Shown piece by piece: positions 44,344 through 55,034 of a stretch of 64,000 nt of DNA. Below the pieces are notes generated by a model. The model was not told the DNA's origin. It made no database searches and was given only the letters and a program-made list of their open reading frames with translations. Origin of the DNA: Coxiellaceae bacterium (GTDB lineage: Bacteria > Pseudomonadota > Gammaproteobacteria > Coxiellales > Coxiellaceae). Both the position numbers and the translations under genes were made by a program. The stretch covers positions 91,624-155,623 of the forward strand of contig JARGOB010000007.1 in the NCBI GenBank assembly GCA_029212925.1, written 5' to 3'. Positions within the stretch are counted from its first letter, which is position 1; every line of letters begins with the position of its first letter.

Positions 44344-45045
44344 ATGTCACGAACCGAGAGACCCCTTGAAGATCTACTCAGCGACTTACAGCTAATAGTG
44401 TCTTACAGTACCAGCAAATATGGAAAGCGAGGACAGTGTACCGGTATTACTCATGCCGCAGCAGAATTACTCACTCAGCCAGATATAGGTCTAAACTTAT
44501 CATACATTGACCACTCCATGGAGAGACACCCAACAATAATCGACCCTCCAGGAACAAAATTTACACTTAAAGATAGCGACATAGCGCTCGTTGACACAGG
44601 CGGTGGGGAGAGCAGTGCATGCAAGTTAACTGCATCAGGCGTGGAACAGCTAAACGGTGTAACAGCTTACCTAACCGCACAGGAACCTGGAACAGTGCTA
44701 CAGTGTAGTACTGACGACCATAGCTACTTATTTTACGTGCATGACACCGAAAATGTTTACCTGGTAGACGCTGATCAAGACATTTTATTCAACATAATCG
44801 CAGAACCAGATAGATGGCAAAAAGAGACAGAAACAGGTGGTTATTTTTTTGACGACGAAGGCAATACACTAACAGTCGCCTCCAAAAGTCGACGTCTTTT
44901 ATTAGACAAAGCACTTATAAATGACACTGGCCCCAGCCCACAAGATACATTCCGAGAAAGAATGACAGCCTCAGTTAGAGACGGCAAACCTCTAACACCA
45001 GAAGACGATACCGAGCCAACCCCTTTTGACCCTAGCAGTAAATAA
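44344..45045 (+). CDS. Orphan soluble protein with possible Cys-His-Asp triad
   Basis: A 233-residue protein that I do not recognise; no signal peptide or membrane segment. GQCTGITHAAAELL places Cys32 at the start of a helix. DDHSYLFYV (His126) opens a strand, and VYLVDADQD (Asp142/Asp144) follows in the next strand. That Cys...His...Asp order and secondary structure resemble papain-like cysteine proteases, including several secreted bacterial effectors, but the match is by eye only. The C-terminus (about 205-233) is acidic, proline-rich and likely disordered. It stops 21 bp before ppc. Confidence 0.65.
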   Translation: MSRTERPLEDLLSDLQLIVSYSTSKYGKRGQCTGITHAAAELLTQPDIGLNLSYIDHSMERHPTIIDPPGTKFTLKDSDIALVDTGGGESSACKLTASGVEQLNGVTAYLTAQEPGTVLQCSTDDHSYLFYVHDTENVYLVDADQDILFNIIAEPDRWQKETETGGYFFDDEGNTLTVASKSRRLLLDKALINDTGPSPQDTFRERMTASVRDGKPLTPEDDTEPTPFDPSSK

Positions 45046-45066
45046 TAAGCAGCGTATACTAACATT

Positions 45067-47811
45067 ATGGACAAAGCTCATTATCAATCGCTGTACTGGC
45101 AAAGCCTGGACATTATGTCCGAAGGCGAAGGTGTATCATTACCGCTCAGCATGCAAATCAACCTGCTAGCCAGCTTACTCGGCAGCGCTGTATTACAAAA
45201 AGCCGGCGAAGATATTTATGAACTTGTCGATGGTTTGCGCATTATCTGTAAAGACGAAGAAAACAGCGGTCGTACTCCAGATTTTAAACAAGCACAGGCT
45301 GTTATTGCGGAGCTAGACCTCACCACGATTCGCTGGTTACTGTGGGCATTTTTAATCTTCTTTAATCTAATCAACCAAGCAGAGAAACAAGAAATTATTC
45401 GTATCAATCAGCAACGCGCGATTGATGCCGATCTTGAACACCCCAAAACTGAATCCATTGCTGCAGCCATTTATCAATTAAAACAAAAAGGGCTTAGCGC
45501 TGAACAAGTATTAGAAATTTTAAAACAGATTCAGATTCAACCAACGCTAACGGCGCATCCAACTGAAACAAAGCGTCATACCTTATTACATAAACAGGTG
45601 CAAATATCTGAATTACTGCGTCAACTATCTCAACCGCAGTCCAACCAATCGTTTAACGAAAAACAAATGGCACTGTATGAACTCATTTGTTTAATGCTTT
45701 ATACCGACAGCATTCGACATGTACGCCCAACACTAGAAGACGAAGTGCATAATGGTTGCTATTACTTAGCCGGCAGCATTTGGCACAGCATACCGATGAT
45801 ATATCATGATATCCGCTATGCATTAAAGGCTTATTACGATACCGACATTCATAATTTGCCCATTATTGCGCGCTACCGCTCTTGGATAGGCGGCGACTGC
45901 GACGGTAATCCCTTTGCCACACCCGAGGTGATGGATAGCACATTGCACTATCACCGCAAGAAAGCGATCAATAATTACCAGCTACAGTTAGTTGATCTGT
46001 GGGACTTGTTAAGCATCTCCGAAGCCGTCACTGACGCACCACAAGAACTGCTTGATTCGATCGAAGGTGACAACAACAAAGTACAAAGCGACTTGTTAGC
46101 CAAAGACGCATACGACCATGAACCCTTTCGACGTAAAATCGGTTACATGCATGCCAAGCTGCAACATGATAGCGACTATAACAGCGAGCAATTTTACGAA
46201 GATTTAATACTGATACAACACAGTTTAAGCAGTATGGGCCTATCACGCGTTGCCCATCACAGCAAACTTAACGACCTCATCATCCAAACCAAAACGTTTG
46301 GATTTCATTTGGCTGCATTGGATATTCGTCAGCATAGCGATGTGCACCAACAAACCATCACTGAAATTTTACAGCAACATACTGACATTGATTATGCATC
46401 ACTAAATGAAGATGAAAAGTGCGACACCCTAAATAAATTGCTCAGCAATATTTCTCACATTAAATATGATCATAATAAGCTTACCAAACCGGCACAACAT
46501 TGCCTGGACAACTTACATGTCATGCGTGAATACACGCGCAATGAACCCGCGGCATATGGCAGCTATGTCATCAGCATGACACACGCCGTGAGTGACATGC
46601 TAGAAGCACTATTTTTATTAACACTCACTGAGCTAGATTCCATCAGTGATATATCCCCATTATTCGAAACCGTTGATGATTTGCAAACCAGTCATGAAAC
46701 GTTAGCCACTCTATTCGCCAACCCGCATTATCAACAACATCTGCAACAGCGTAAGCAATTTCAAGAAATCATGCTGGGCTATTCCGATAGCAATAAAGAC
46801 GGTGGTTATTGGACATCCAATTGGTCGTTACACAAAGCCATACGATCACTCTCAAAATTATGTCGCCAACAAAATATCGAATTTAGTTTCTTTCACGGCC
46901 GCGGTGGCAGCGTTGGCCGCGGCGGCGGTAGCATCAACCAAGCCATCATGGCATCACCATCAATATGCCATACTGGCAAGATTCGTTTCACCGAACAAGG
47001 CGAAGTCATATCTAGCCACTACAGCTTGCCTGAGTTAACCCATCGTCATCTTGAAAAAATTAGCAATGCAATGATACTCACCACCGCTGATCTCTATAAA
47101 AAAGAAGCTAGTGATTATTGGCAGCAACCTAAGATTACTGACTTATGCGATCAGCTGTCTGATGATGCACGCCAACATTACCGCGAGCTAATTGACCATC
47201 CTGAATTTTGGTCCTGGTATATCAGCACAACACCAATTGAATTTATCAGCAAATTACCCATAGCGTCACGACCAGTATCACGCAAATCAGCCAGCGAAGT
47301 TGACTTCGAAGGCCTGCGGGCGATCCCCTGGGTGTTTTCATGGATCCAAACGCGTTATAACATTCCTGGTTGGTACGGCATAGGCTATGCACTGGATAAG
47401 CTACTAAAACATGACAATAGCGCTCTCAATATATTGCAACAGTGCTACCAACACTGGCCATTCTTCCAAGAGCTGATTAATAATGCGAGCAAAGAGCTGG
47501 CACGGACCCACCTACCCATGTCACAGTGCTACCCGAAAAACACTCGCACCATACATGACATGATTAGCACAGGCTACGAATACGCTTGCCAACACATAAA
47601 CGCCATTACGCAACAAGATCACTTGCTCGATCACCTGCCGGTATTGCAAAAATCCATTCATTTACGCACACCCTACACTGATGTGCTAAACCTATTACAA
47701 ATCGAATTAATACAACGCTATAAAAAATACCCCGACGATAAAGAAATGATTACCCAACTGCTGATGCTGAGTGTCAATGGCATTTCAGCCGCGATGCAAA
47801 ATACCGGCTAG
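45067..47811 (+). CDS. ppc: Phosphoenolpyruvate carboxylase
   Basis: A 914-residue anaplerotic enzyme: PEP plus bicarbonate to oxaloacetate. QPTLTAHPTETKRHT holds the catalytic His. SWIGGDCDGNPFATPEV, GYSDSNKDGGYWTSNW and FFHGRGGSVGRGGG (catalytic Arg/Lys regions) are all intact. The C-terminus ends MQNTG, where the Asn and Gly contribute to effector/active site in the family. Length is close to that of E. coli (883). With the malic enzyme at 55 kb it links glycolysis and the citric acid cycle. Confidence 0.97.
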   Translation: MDKAHYQSLYWQSLDIMSEGEGVSLPLSMQINLLASLLGSAVLQKAGEDIYELVDGLRIICKDEENSGRTPDFKQAQAVIAELDLTTIRWLLWAFLIFFNLINQAEKQEIIRINQQRAIDADLEHPKTESIAAAIYQLKQKGLSAEQVLEILKQIQIQPTLTAHPTETKRHTLLHKQVQISELLRQLSQPQSNQSFNEKQMALYELICLMLYTDSIRHVRPTLEDEVHNGCYYLAGSIWHSIPMIYHDIRYALKAYYDTDIHNLPIIARYRSWIGGDCDGNPFATPEVMDSTLHYHRKKAINNYQLQLVDLWDLLSISEAVTDAPQELLDSIEGDNNKVQSDLLAKDAYDHEPFRRKIGYMHAKLQHDSDYNSEQFYEDLILIQHSLSSMGLSRVAHHSKLNDLIIQTKTFGFHLAALDIRQHSDVHQQTITEILQQHTDIDYASLNEDEKCDTLNKLLSNISHIKYDHNKLTKPAQHCLDNLHVMREYTRNEPAAYGSYVISMTHAVSDMLEALFLLTLTELDSISDISPLFETVDDLQTSHETLATLFANPHYQQHLQQRKQFQEIMLGYSDSNKDGGYWTSNWSLHKAIRSLSKLCRQQNIEFSFFHGRGGSVGRGGGSINQAIMASPSICHTGKIRFTEQGEVISSHYSLPELTHRHLEKISNAMILTTADLYKKEASDYWQQPKITDLCDQLSDDARQHYRELIDHPEFWSWYISTTPIEFISKLPIASRPVSRKSASEVDFEGLRAIPWVFSWIQTRYNIPGWYGIGYALDKLLKHDNSALNILQQCYQHWPFFQELINNASKELARTHLPMSQCYPKNTRTIHDMISTGYEYACQHINAITQQDHLLDHLPVLQKSIHLRTPYTDVLNLLQIELIQRYKKYPDDKEMITQLLMLSVNGISAAMQNTG

Positions 47812-48407
47812 CTACGCTTAAATGGCACAATCTGCCCACGCAACTCACCCAACTCATTTAAGCAAGTGTGAATATTGATATACAGCTTACCATTTAACAG
47901 CGCTTGCTTTTCTTGAGCAGCCGTCAGCTTATCTTCGGCATTACCATGAAGCTTATAAGTACCAGTGAAAAACCCACTCGCGCCTTGAGGACAAACATGG
48001 CCATTAATAGCCGGCGCTGAAAACCCTAATGCTTTTGATCCTTTTGGCGGCATACCACAAATGGTTTGAACAATGGGCCCACCTTTGCCTGCTTGACCAA
48101 TATGAAAATGCGCCATAATAGGTGAACCACTTAATCCCTGATAAGTAATGGCGTATTTCATAACATTGGTTTTAGGGTTGTACCACACAACCGCTTGACC
48201 ATTAGCTGATGCATATTTTTTTGGGGTTGATTTTGCACACTTAGCCTTATAAAAAGGATGCGGCACGTTGCTCGCAGATGGCTTAAACAGCTTATGTGAA
48301 ACCTGTGTAAGCGATAACTTGGCAGTCATTAGAATAGGCGCTTCTGACCCAGCATAAGCAAATCCTGTACACGCCATACTCAAAGCAATTATTGAAACTT
48401 TTTTCAT
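47808..48407 (-). CDS. Secreted CHRD-domain protein
   Basis: A 199-residue exported protein. Signal peptide MKKVSIIALSMACTGFAYAG. One CHRD domain covers about 75-195, with VWYNPKTNVMKYAITYQGL, MAHFHIGQAG, and NIHTCLNELGELRGQIVPF near the C-terminus; the last is the hallmark HT...GE(L/I)RGQ. CHRD domains occur in chordin and many bacterial secreted proteins of unknown role. AAGGAG precedes the ATG. It overlaps the ppc stop by 4 bp, convergent. Confidence 0.88.
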   Translation of the reverse strand: MKKVSIIALSMACTGFAYAGSEAPILMTAKLSLTQVSHKLFKPSASNVPHPFYKAKCAKSTPKKYASANGQAVVWYNPKTNVMKYAITYQGLSGSPIMAHFHIGQAGKGGPIVQTICGMPPKGSKALGFSAPAINGHVCPQGASGFFTGTYKLHGNAEDKLTAAQEKQALLNGKLYINIHTCLNELGELRGQIVPFKRS

Positions 48408-48502
48408 TGATAAGACTCCTTGTCTCAGTTATGCAAAACATCCTGTTAACCACTATTACATAAAAAAATTAATATGAATAGCTAGAATAAAACTGCAATA
48501 CA

Positions 48503-50020
48503 CTAAAGTTCAAATGAAATACCTTGCGCCAAGGGCAGCTCATCACTCCAATTAATCGTATTGGTTTGTCGGCGCATATAGGCCTTCCAAGCATCGGAGC
48601 CTGCTTCGCGACCACCGCCTGTGGCTTTCTCACCACCGAACGCGCCACCAATCTCTGCACCCGACGTACCAATATTGACATTGGCAATGCCACAATCAGA
48701 ACCCATCGCCGATAAAAAACATTCGGCTGTTTTTACTGACTGCGTAAATATGGCTGAAGACAAGCCTTGGCATACATTATTCTGCATAGCGATAGCTTGA
48801 TCCAACTCTTCGTATGGCATGACATATAAAATCGGCGCAAACGTTTCTTGCTGCACAATATCCCAATCATTTTGCGCTTCTATTAAGGTCGGTTGCACAT
48901 AAAAACCCGGCCGGTCAATCACGTCACCGCCGCATAATACTTTACCGCCTTGCGCCCTTGCTTGTTCGATCGCTTGTTGATACTGAGTAACGCTATCACT
49001 ATCAATCAATGGCCCCATTAAATTTTTTGTATCTAACGGATCACCAATCGTCACCTTGCTATAAGCCGCAACTATAGCAGTCACTACCTTGTCATAAATT
49101 GATTTATGCAACAATAAACGCCGCGTCGTTGTGCAACGCTGGCCGGCTGTTCCTACCGCACCAAACACAATCGCGGGGATTGCTAAATCCAAATCCGCAT
49201 CAGGCTCGATAATCATGGCATTATTACCACTGCACTCTAATAGACTGCGGCCATAACGCTTAGCCACTACTTGCGCCACATGGGCGCCAACAGCGCTTGA
49301 GCCTGTGAACGATACCAATGGAAAACGATCATCAGCAACAAAGCGCTTAGACAATTCCACATCATCAGAGATGACACAATTAAATACGCCTTCGCAGTTA
49401 TTTTTCTCCATCACTTGATTACATAAATGCTGCACCGCCACCGTACACAGAGGTGTTTTAGGTGATGGTCGCCAAACCACCGCATTACCACACACAGCCG
49501 CAACGAATGCATTCCATGCCCATACGGCCACTGGAAAATTAAATGCTGAGATCACACCCACCGTACCTAACGGATGCCACTGCTCATACATGCGATGAAA
49601 GGGGCGTTCCGAGTGCATCGTATGACCATATAACATGCGCGATTGACCGACAGCTAAATCTGCCATATCAATCATCTCTTGCACTTCGCCATCACCTTCT
49701 TGTTTTGACTTACCCATTTCTAATGACACCAAGCTGCCCAAAGCATCTTTATGCTGTCGCAATAAATCACCCAATTGACGCACTACCTCACCACGCTGTG
49801 GTGCCGGTACTTGCCGCCAACGTTGGCCGGCTAATTCTGCCGTTTCCATCACACGCTCATAATCTGCTTCACTGCAGTTATACACTTGCGCAATCAATTC
49901 ACCACTGGCTGGGCTGATTGAATCTATCACCCCCTGATCAGTAGTAGTTGACCAACCATTTTTTGCAGTACACGCTGAAAAGTTTTTTTCTAGCAAACCC
50001 AACTGTTGTAATAATTTCAT
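48503..50020 (-). CDS. Alpha-aminoadipic semialdehyde dehydrogenase (ALDH7 family)
   Basis: A 505-residue NAD-dependent aldehyde dehydrogenase. It oxidises 2-aminoadipate semialdehyde/piperideine-6-carboxylate to 2-aminoadipate in lysine breakdown. [20 protein letters not shown] and WRPSPKTPL (cofactor), [13 protein letters not shown] (nicotinamide site), [12 protein letters not shown] (catalytic Glu) and [13 protein letters not shown] (catalytic Cys) are all present. [20 protein letters not shown] and [20 protein letters not shown] are ALDH7-type blocks. It lies 12 bp behind the saccharopine dehydrogenase-like gene, which supports the lysine assignment. Confidence 0.92.
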   Translation of the reverse strand: MKLLQQLGLLEKNFSACTAKNGWSTTTDQGVIDSISPASGELIAQVYNCSEADYERVMETAELAGQRWRQVPAPQRGEVVRQLGDLLRQHKDALGSLVSLEMGKSKQEGDGEVQEMIDMADLAVGQSRMLYGHTMHSERPFHRMYEQWHPLGTVGVISAFNFPVAVWAWNAFVAAVCGNAVVWRPSPKTPLCTVAVQHLCNQVMEKNNCEGVFNCVISDDVELSKRFVADDRFPLVSFTGSSAVGAHVAQVVAKRYGRSLLECSGNNAMIIEPDADLDLAIPAIVFGAVGTAGQRCTTTRRLLLHKSIYDKVVTAIVAAYSKVTIGDPLDTKNLMGPLIDSDSVTQYQQAIEQARAQGGKVLCGGDVIDRPGFYVQPTLIEAQNDWDIVQQETFAPILYVMPYEELDQAIAMQNNVCQGLSSAIFTQSVKTAECFLSAMGSDCGIANVNIGTSGAEIGGAFGGEKATGGGREAGSDAWKAYMRRQTNTINWSDELPLAQGISFEL

Positions 50021-50031
50021 TTTAATTCCTG

Positions 50032-51132
50032 CTATTGATCGTCGGCTGCTAAATAACCACCAAAGTGATTTTGTAAAATATTGGTTAAAGCAAATTGCTC
50101 TTGCTTAATAAAGCCTTTGTACCGCTCAGGCTCACTTAATACCGTATCAATTACGGCACAAGCGCCCGAAGCCGTTGTGGCTTGAATGGCCGTACACTCA
50201 ATACCAGCAATTTTCTTAGGATAAAATTTTTGTGAATACGCACGGTGGTTTAATTTATCCTGCTGAATACCATCTACCGTGACATGCACAACAACCACAT
50301 CCTGTTGCGTAGTTGGTATAGCGGTTTCCATAATGCGCTTTAACGTATCACGATCATCATTTAAACGTAAATCATTCATAAGGAATTTCATCTTTTCGCA
50401 ATGCCCTGGGTAGCGCATAGTTTTATAGGTAATGCTTTCTGCTTTGTCACCATAAGTTTCAAATAAAGTGCCAACACCGCCCGATGTGTTAAATGCCTCG
50501 TAATTCACGCCATCAATCACAATCGTTTCTAAGTCTTCCAATGGATATAACGGCACTCGCTTACCATCCAACATGCCATGGCACATATTGCCGTACTCAT
50601 TTATCAAGCCGTCGGTTGACCAGGTCAAGGCATACTGCAATGCGTTACTGGCATCTTGCGGTAATGCGCCGCAACGAATTTTTACCGCACGCACTTTTTC
50701 ATCGTATCGCAACAAGTCACTGGCCACGATATTAACAAAACCCGGCGCTAAGCCACACTGTGGTACAAAAGATTTTTTACTATGGCTTGCTAGTTTAGCA
50801 ATCGATTCAGCTGAGCTTACATCTTCACTCAGGTCAAAATAATGCACATCTGCTGCGACCGCCAATTCGGCCATCGCCTGATTACACGTATAGGGTAATG
50901 CCGTAACCACCGCTTCAATCTTGTGCTCTTTTATGAACGACACAGCTTTTGCTTGATCATTCACGTCCAGCTGATCAAGCTGTAAGTGTTCGGAAGGCGC
51001 ATGGGTCGCATGAGGGTGCGCATTGTCAGTAGCAATATCAACCAAGTACACACGGTAGTGACCGCTATAACTCAAAAATTGCGCGATAGTTGAACCAATT
51101 TTGCCCGCACCTGCGACGAGTACTGATTGCAT
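50032..51132 (-). CDS. Saccharopine dehydrogenase-like protein (Lys9 type)
   Basis: A 366-residue NAD(P)-binding oxidoreductase. [20 protein letters not shown] is the N-terminal dinucleotide fold. [27 protein letters not shown] and [19 protein letters not shown] are blocks of the saccharopine dehydrogenase family. It would convert saccharopine to glutamate and aminoadipate semialdehyde, the substrate of the next gene. Start ATG 51132 with GGGGGA upstream; the frame extends to 51171. It is divergent from the DUF1338 gene. A lysine-ketoglutarate reductase to make saccharopine is not seen in the window. Confidence 0.88.
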   Translation of the reverse strand: MQSVLVAGAGKIGSTIAQFLSYSGHYRVYLVDIATDNAHPHATHAPSEHLQLDQLDVNDQAKAVSFIKEHKIEAVVTALPYTCNQAMAELAVAADVHYFDLSEDVSSAESIAKLASHSKKSFVPQCGLAPGFVNIVASDLLRYDEKVRAVKIRCGALPQDASNALQYALTWSTDGLINEYGNMCHGMLDGKRVPLYPLEDLETIVIDGVNYEAFNTSGGVGTLFETYGDKAESITYKTMRYPGHCEKMKFLMNDLRLNDDRDTLKRIMETAIPTTQQDVVVVHVTVDGIQQDKLNHRAYSQKFYPKKIAGIECTAIQATTASGACAVIDTVLSEPERYKGFIKQEQFALTNILQNHFGGYLAADDQ

Positions 51133-51210
51133 AAAAATCCCCCAAAAAATCAACACACTACAGTATAACATTCTGCGCTATAATTTAGCGACACCATTTG
51201 GAGAGCAGAC
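51133..51210. promoter_or_regulatory. Divergent promoter region of the lysine-catabolism cluster
   Basis: Both halves of the cluster start here, 78 bp apart. TATAAT at 51179-51184 (plus) and TATACT on the minus strand (51163-51168) could be the -10 boxes. No clear -35 is visible on either side, which would fit activator control, though this is only inference. Confidence 0.45.
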
Positions 51211-52014
51211 ATGTCATACAAAGATTTATTCGACAAACTTTGGTTGCAATATTCCACAGAAGTTCCAGCCGCCGGCAATATTTTTCAGCTATTTGAAGAA
51301 GCAGGCGAAGAAGTGATTAATGATCATATTGCTTTGCGCACCTTTGATGATCCACGCGTATGCCTGGACGTGTTAGCACAACCCTTTCTTGATGAAGGCT
51401 ATATTGAAAAAGGTGAATATGGCTTTGAAAAAAAGCACCTATTTGCTAAACATTTTGAGCATCCAGATGAAGAAGCACCCAAGGTGTTTATCAGTGAATT
51501 AATCGGCAAAGAATTTAGCCCTTGGTTACAAACTTTCACCACCGGACTGGTGGATCGTATTCCCTCAGCGCTATTAGCCAACCCCACTGAATTACTATTT
51601 TGCAAAACACCATGGGAACCATTGTGCCATAAGGACTATGAAAAATTATTATCTGAATCGGAATACGCTGCTTGGTTATACGCCTATGGCTATCGCGTCA
51701 ATCACTTTACTATTAACGTCAATCACCTTAAACAATTTGATAGCATCGAAAAAGTAAACGATTTCTTATTAGCACACGGTTACGACTTAAATGAAGCCGG
51801 TGGCCGAGTTAAAGGCACCCCAAAAGATTTATTAGAGCAGAGCAGCATTTTAGCGCAAAATCAATTAGTCGCCTTTATGGAAGGCAACATTGAAATCCCT
51901 TCTTGCTACTATGAATTTGCTAAGCGTTACGAAGATAAAGAGGGGCACTTATACCAAGGCTTTATCGCTGCATCTGCCGATAAAATATTTGAAAGCACCG
52001 ATCGCAAACACTAG
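51211..52014 (+). CDS. DUF1338 / HglS-type 2-oxoadipate dioxygenase-decarboxylase
   Basis: A 267-residue Fe(II)-dependent enzyme of the DUF1338 family. HglS converts 2-oxoadipate to D-2-hydroxyglutarate. NDHIALRTFDD (His39), YRVNHFTINVNHL (His about 169) and PSCYYEFAKRYED (Glu) provide the expected two-His-one-Glu metal site. ELLFCKTPWEPLCHKDYEKL is a family block. It is much shorter than HglS of Pseudomonas (about 464) but like other short DUF1338 proteins. The next gene handles the product D-2-hydroxyglutarate, which supports the role. GGAGAG lies before the ATG. Confidence 0.87.
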   Translation: MSYKDLFDKLWLQYSTEVPAAGNIFQLFEEAGEEVINDHIALRTFDDPRVCLDVLAQPFLDEGYIEKGEYGFEKKHLFAKHFEHPDEEAPKVFISELIGKEFSPWLQTFTTGLVDRIPSALLANPTELLFCKTPWEPLCHKDYEKLLSESEYAAWLYAYGYRVNHFTINVNHLKQFDSIEKVNDFLLAHGYDLNEAGGRVKGTPKDLLEQSSILAQNQLVAFMEGNIEIPSCYYEFAKRYEDKEGHLYQGFIAASADKIFESTDRKH

Positions 52015-52026
52015 CCATGGAAACTC

Positions 52027-54924
52027 ATGTCATCATCAAGTCCCATTGAGTCATTTCTTGCAGCCCTAGAGGCTGCAGGGTTTGATGGCGATATAGAAAC
52101 CGATTTATCTACCCGCTTATTAAATGCTACCGACAACAGTGTTTATCAAATAATGCCATTGGCCGTTGTTATGCCTAAGCATACGCAAGACATACAACAG
52201 CTTTGCCAGTTAATCCATCAAGCAGAATATAAACGCTTAGCTGTCACACCACGTGGTGGCGGCACCGGCACTAATGGACAGTCACTCTCAGAATCCATCA
52301 TTGTTGACTGCTCAAAATATATGAACAATATTGGTGAACTTAATCTTGATAAAGGCTTTATTAAAGTGCAACCGGGCGTAGTACTTGATCAGCTGAATGC
52401 TTTTTTAAAACCACACAATGTATTTTTTGCGCCAACCTTATCTACTAGCAATCGCGCCACCTTAGGAGGCATGACAAATACTGATGCTTGCGGTAAAGGC
52501 TCACTGCTCTACGGCAAAACCAGTCAGCATGTTTTAGCTATCACCGCTGTTTATAGTGACGGCAGTTTACACACCAGCCAAGCTTGCTCGTTAGAACAGC
52601 TTGAAAAGTTTAAACAACAAACAAACTTACTCGGCGACGTATATCGTCAAGTGGATGACACCGTATGTCGATGTCAATCAACCATCGACCGGCAATTCCC
52701 GAAACTTACTCGCTTCATGACCGGCTATGACTTAAAACATGTATACAATGACACCCGTGATCAGTTTAATTTAAATTCTATCCTTTGTGGCTCCGAAGGC
52801 ACTTTAGCTATTGTTACTGAGCTAACACTGCAACTAACACCTATCCCGAAACATACCAATCTTATGGTATTACAATACGAAGATTTTGATTTGGCCTTGC
52901 AACACGCCAAACAACTGTTATCCATTCAACCAGGCGCGATTGAAACCATTGATCACACCATCTTGGATATTGCTAAATCAGACCTGATATATGATCAAGT
53001 GAAAAATTTTGTCAGCACCCCCAGCAGAACAACAGCAGCTGTTAACTACGTTGAGTTTGTGGCTAATGATTCACAACAACTGCGTGATAAACAACAACAG
53101 CTCACACAACTACTAGAGCAACATGATAACCCATGCTTTAATGCCGCACTCGCCACTGAAGAACATGACATTAAACATCTATGGGATTTACGCAAAAAAA
53201 GCGTTGGCCTTTTAGCTAAAACCAATGGTCGCCGCCAACCTGTTTCGGGTGTTGAAGATACCGTGGTGGCACCTGAAAAATTAGCTGACTTCATTAAAGA
53301 ATTTCGCGCTATATTAGATGAACACAATTTGCGTTATGGCATATTTGGTCACGTAGATACCGGCTGCTTACATGTGCGTCCCGCTTATGACATGAACAAC
53401 CCCGAGGATGAGCAACTGTATTTTAATATCATTGCCAAAGTTGCTGAACTCACTAAAAAATACGGCGGCTTGATGTGGGGCGAACACGGCAAGGGTATGC
53501 GTAGCCAGTATGTGCCCATGTTTTTTGGTGACGAGCTGTATGATGAACTGCGCAAGATCAAACAAGCTTTTGATCCCTCACATCAATTTAATCCTGGAAA
53601 AATTGCAACCCCTTATAACAGTGATGAAACAGTCGTCCCACTGCAATCCACATTACGTGCCAACTTCAATCGTGATATTCATCCCTCAGACTATGAGCTT
53701 TACCAAAAAGCACTGAGCTGTAATGGTAATGCGGCCTGCTTTAACTACGACTACAACAGCGCCATGTGCCCATCGTATAAAGTATCTCGTGATCGTTGCT
53801 ACTCACCCAAAGGTCGAGCCACCTTATTACGAGAATGGTTACGCCAGAAATCCGTTGGTGTTGATGAGGACTTTCAAGAGCAAGTGTTCGATAGCATGGA
53901 CCATTGCCTCGGATGTAAAGCGTGCGCAACAGGTTGCCCAGTCAATATAAATATCCCCAATGAAAAATCAAAGTTTCTACAAGATTATTATCAATTTAAT
54001 AGCCCAACACTCACTGATTACATGATTATTCACTCTGAAACGATTGCCAAAAAACAAAGTGAATGGCCACGCTTAAGTCGCTGGCTATTTCAGTTACCTT
54101 TTGCTAACTGGATTAGTAAGAAGTGGTTTGCATTAGCTGATTTACCACAGGTCAGCGCACCAAATCTGAAACAACTTTGTCAGAACCAAGATATCAATAC
54201 CTACTCCTTAGATGCATTAAATCACCTCAAGCCAGAGCCTCAGCATGTTGTATTGATTCAAGATAGCCTAACGAGCTTTTATGAAGCACCATTAGTGACT
54301 GATTGCTTACAGCTACTGCAACGTTTAGATTTTAAGCCGTTGCTTTTTGATTGGTTCTGCAATGGCAAACCGCTGCATGTCAAAGGACTGCGCGATGACT
54401 TTAAGCGCCTGGCCGCAATCAATAACGACACCCTATCGCGCATTGCACAGCAACAATTACCCATGGTTGGCATCGACCCCAGCATCACCTTAAGCTATCA
54501 AGATGAGTACCCTGATATACTTGGCTCAGTCGATTTTACAATACAATTAATTCAACATTGGCTTAACCAACAGCAACTCAGCGTGCAAACACAACCCACA
54601 GATAAGCGAATTGTATTACTGGCGCACTGTACGGAATCGACTCAATCAAATCAAAACACGCTTGCCTGGCAACAGTTATTCACTGCATTTGGTTTAAACC
54701 TACAAGTCGCTCAGGTTGGCTGTTGCGGCATGGCTGGTTCGTACGGTTATGAGACTAAGCACTTGGATAGCTCTAAGAAATTATTCGACATGAGTTGGCA
54801 ACAACATATGCATAATGACCACACCATCTTAGCTACCGGCTTCTCTTGCCGCTGCCAAATCAAGCGCTTTAGCGACCAACAACCCCAGCACCCAATCAGC
54901 TTTTTACTCAAGCAACTGCAGTAA
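52027..54924 (+). CDS. ydiJ: YdiJ-type D-2-hydroxyglutarate dehydrogenase (FAD, Fe-S)
   Basis: A 965-residue flavoenzyme. The N-terminal FAD-binding domain (about 35-260) has TPRGGGTGTNGQSL and GGMTNTDACGKGS. The FAD-oxidase C-terminal domain (about 260-545) has YGIFGHVDTGCLHVRP, the metal/FAD His block, and WGEHGKGMRS. An Fe-S part at about 620-650 holds CLGCKACATGCPVN. A C-terminal cysteine-rich part (about 700-965) has GCCGMAGSYGYETKH. Domain order and size follow E. coli YdiJ (1018), which oxidises D-2-hydroxyglutarate to 2-oxoglutarate. It is 12 bp behind the HglS-like gene. Confidence 0.92.
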   Translation: MSSSSPIESFLAALEAAGFDGDIETDLSTRLLNATDNSVYQIMPLAVVMPKHTQDIQQLCQLIHQAEYKRLAVTPRGGGTGTNGQSLSESIIVDCSKYMNNIGELNLDKGFIKVQPGVVLDQLNAFLKPHNVFFAPTLSTSNRATLGGMTNTDACGKGSLLYGKTSQHVLAITAVYSDGSLHTSQACSLEQLEKFKQQTNLLGDVYRQVDDTVCRCQSTIDRQFPKLTRFMTGYDLKHVYNDTRDQFNLNSILCGSEGTLAIVTELTLQLTPIPKHTNLMVLQYEDFDLALQHAKQLLSIQPGAIETIDHTILDIAKSDLIYDQVKNFVSTPSRTTAAVNYVEFVANDSQQLRDKQQQLTQLLEQHDNPCFNAALATEEHDIKHLWDLRKKSVGLLAKTNGRRQPVSGVEDTVVAPEKLADFIKEFRAILDEHNLRYGIFGHVDTGCLHVRPAYDMNNPEDEQLYFNIIAKVAELTKKYGGLMWGEHGKGMRSQYVPMFFGDELYDELRKIKQAFDPSHQFNPGKIATPYNSDETVVPLQSTLRANFNRDIHPSDYELYQKALSCNGNAACFNYDYNSAMCPSYKVSRDRCYSPKGRATLLREWLRQKSVGVDEDFQEQVFDSMDHCLGCKACATGCPVNINIPNEKSKFLQDYYQFNSPTLTDYMIIHSETIAKKQSEWPRLSRWLFQLPFANWISKKWFALADLPQVSAPNLKQLCQNQDINTYSLDALNHLKPEPQHVVLIQDSLTSFYEAPLVTDCLQLLQRLDFKPLLFDWFCNGKPLHVKGLRDDFKRLAAINNDTLSRIAQQQLPMVGIDPSITLSYQDEYPDILGSVDFTIQLIQHWLNQQQLSVQTQPTDKRIVLLAHCTESTQSNQNTLAWQQLFTAFGLNLQVAQVGCCGMAGSYGYETKHLDSSKKLFDMSWQQHMHNDHTILATGFSCRCQIKRFSDQQPQHPISFLLKQLQ

Positions 54925-55034
54925 TCTCAGCTATTGATAAAAGAAATAGATAGTAATTACTAGATTTTGTTTTGATTGTATATTTATTAGTAATCCGTTA
55001 GCTTAAACAGAAATGATCATATGAGGATAAGCAC

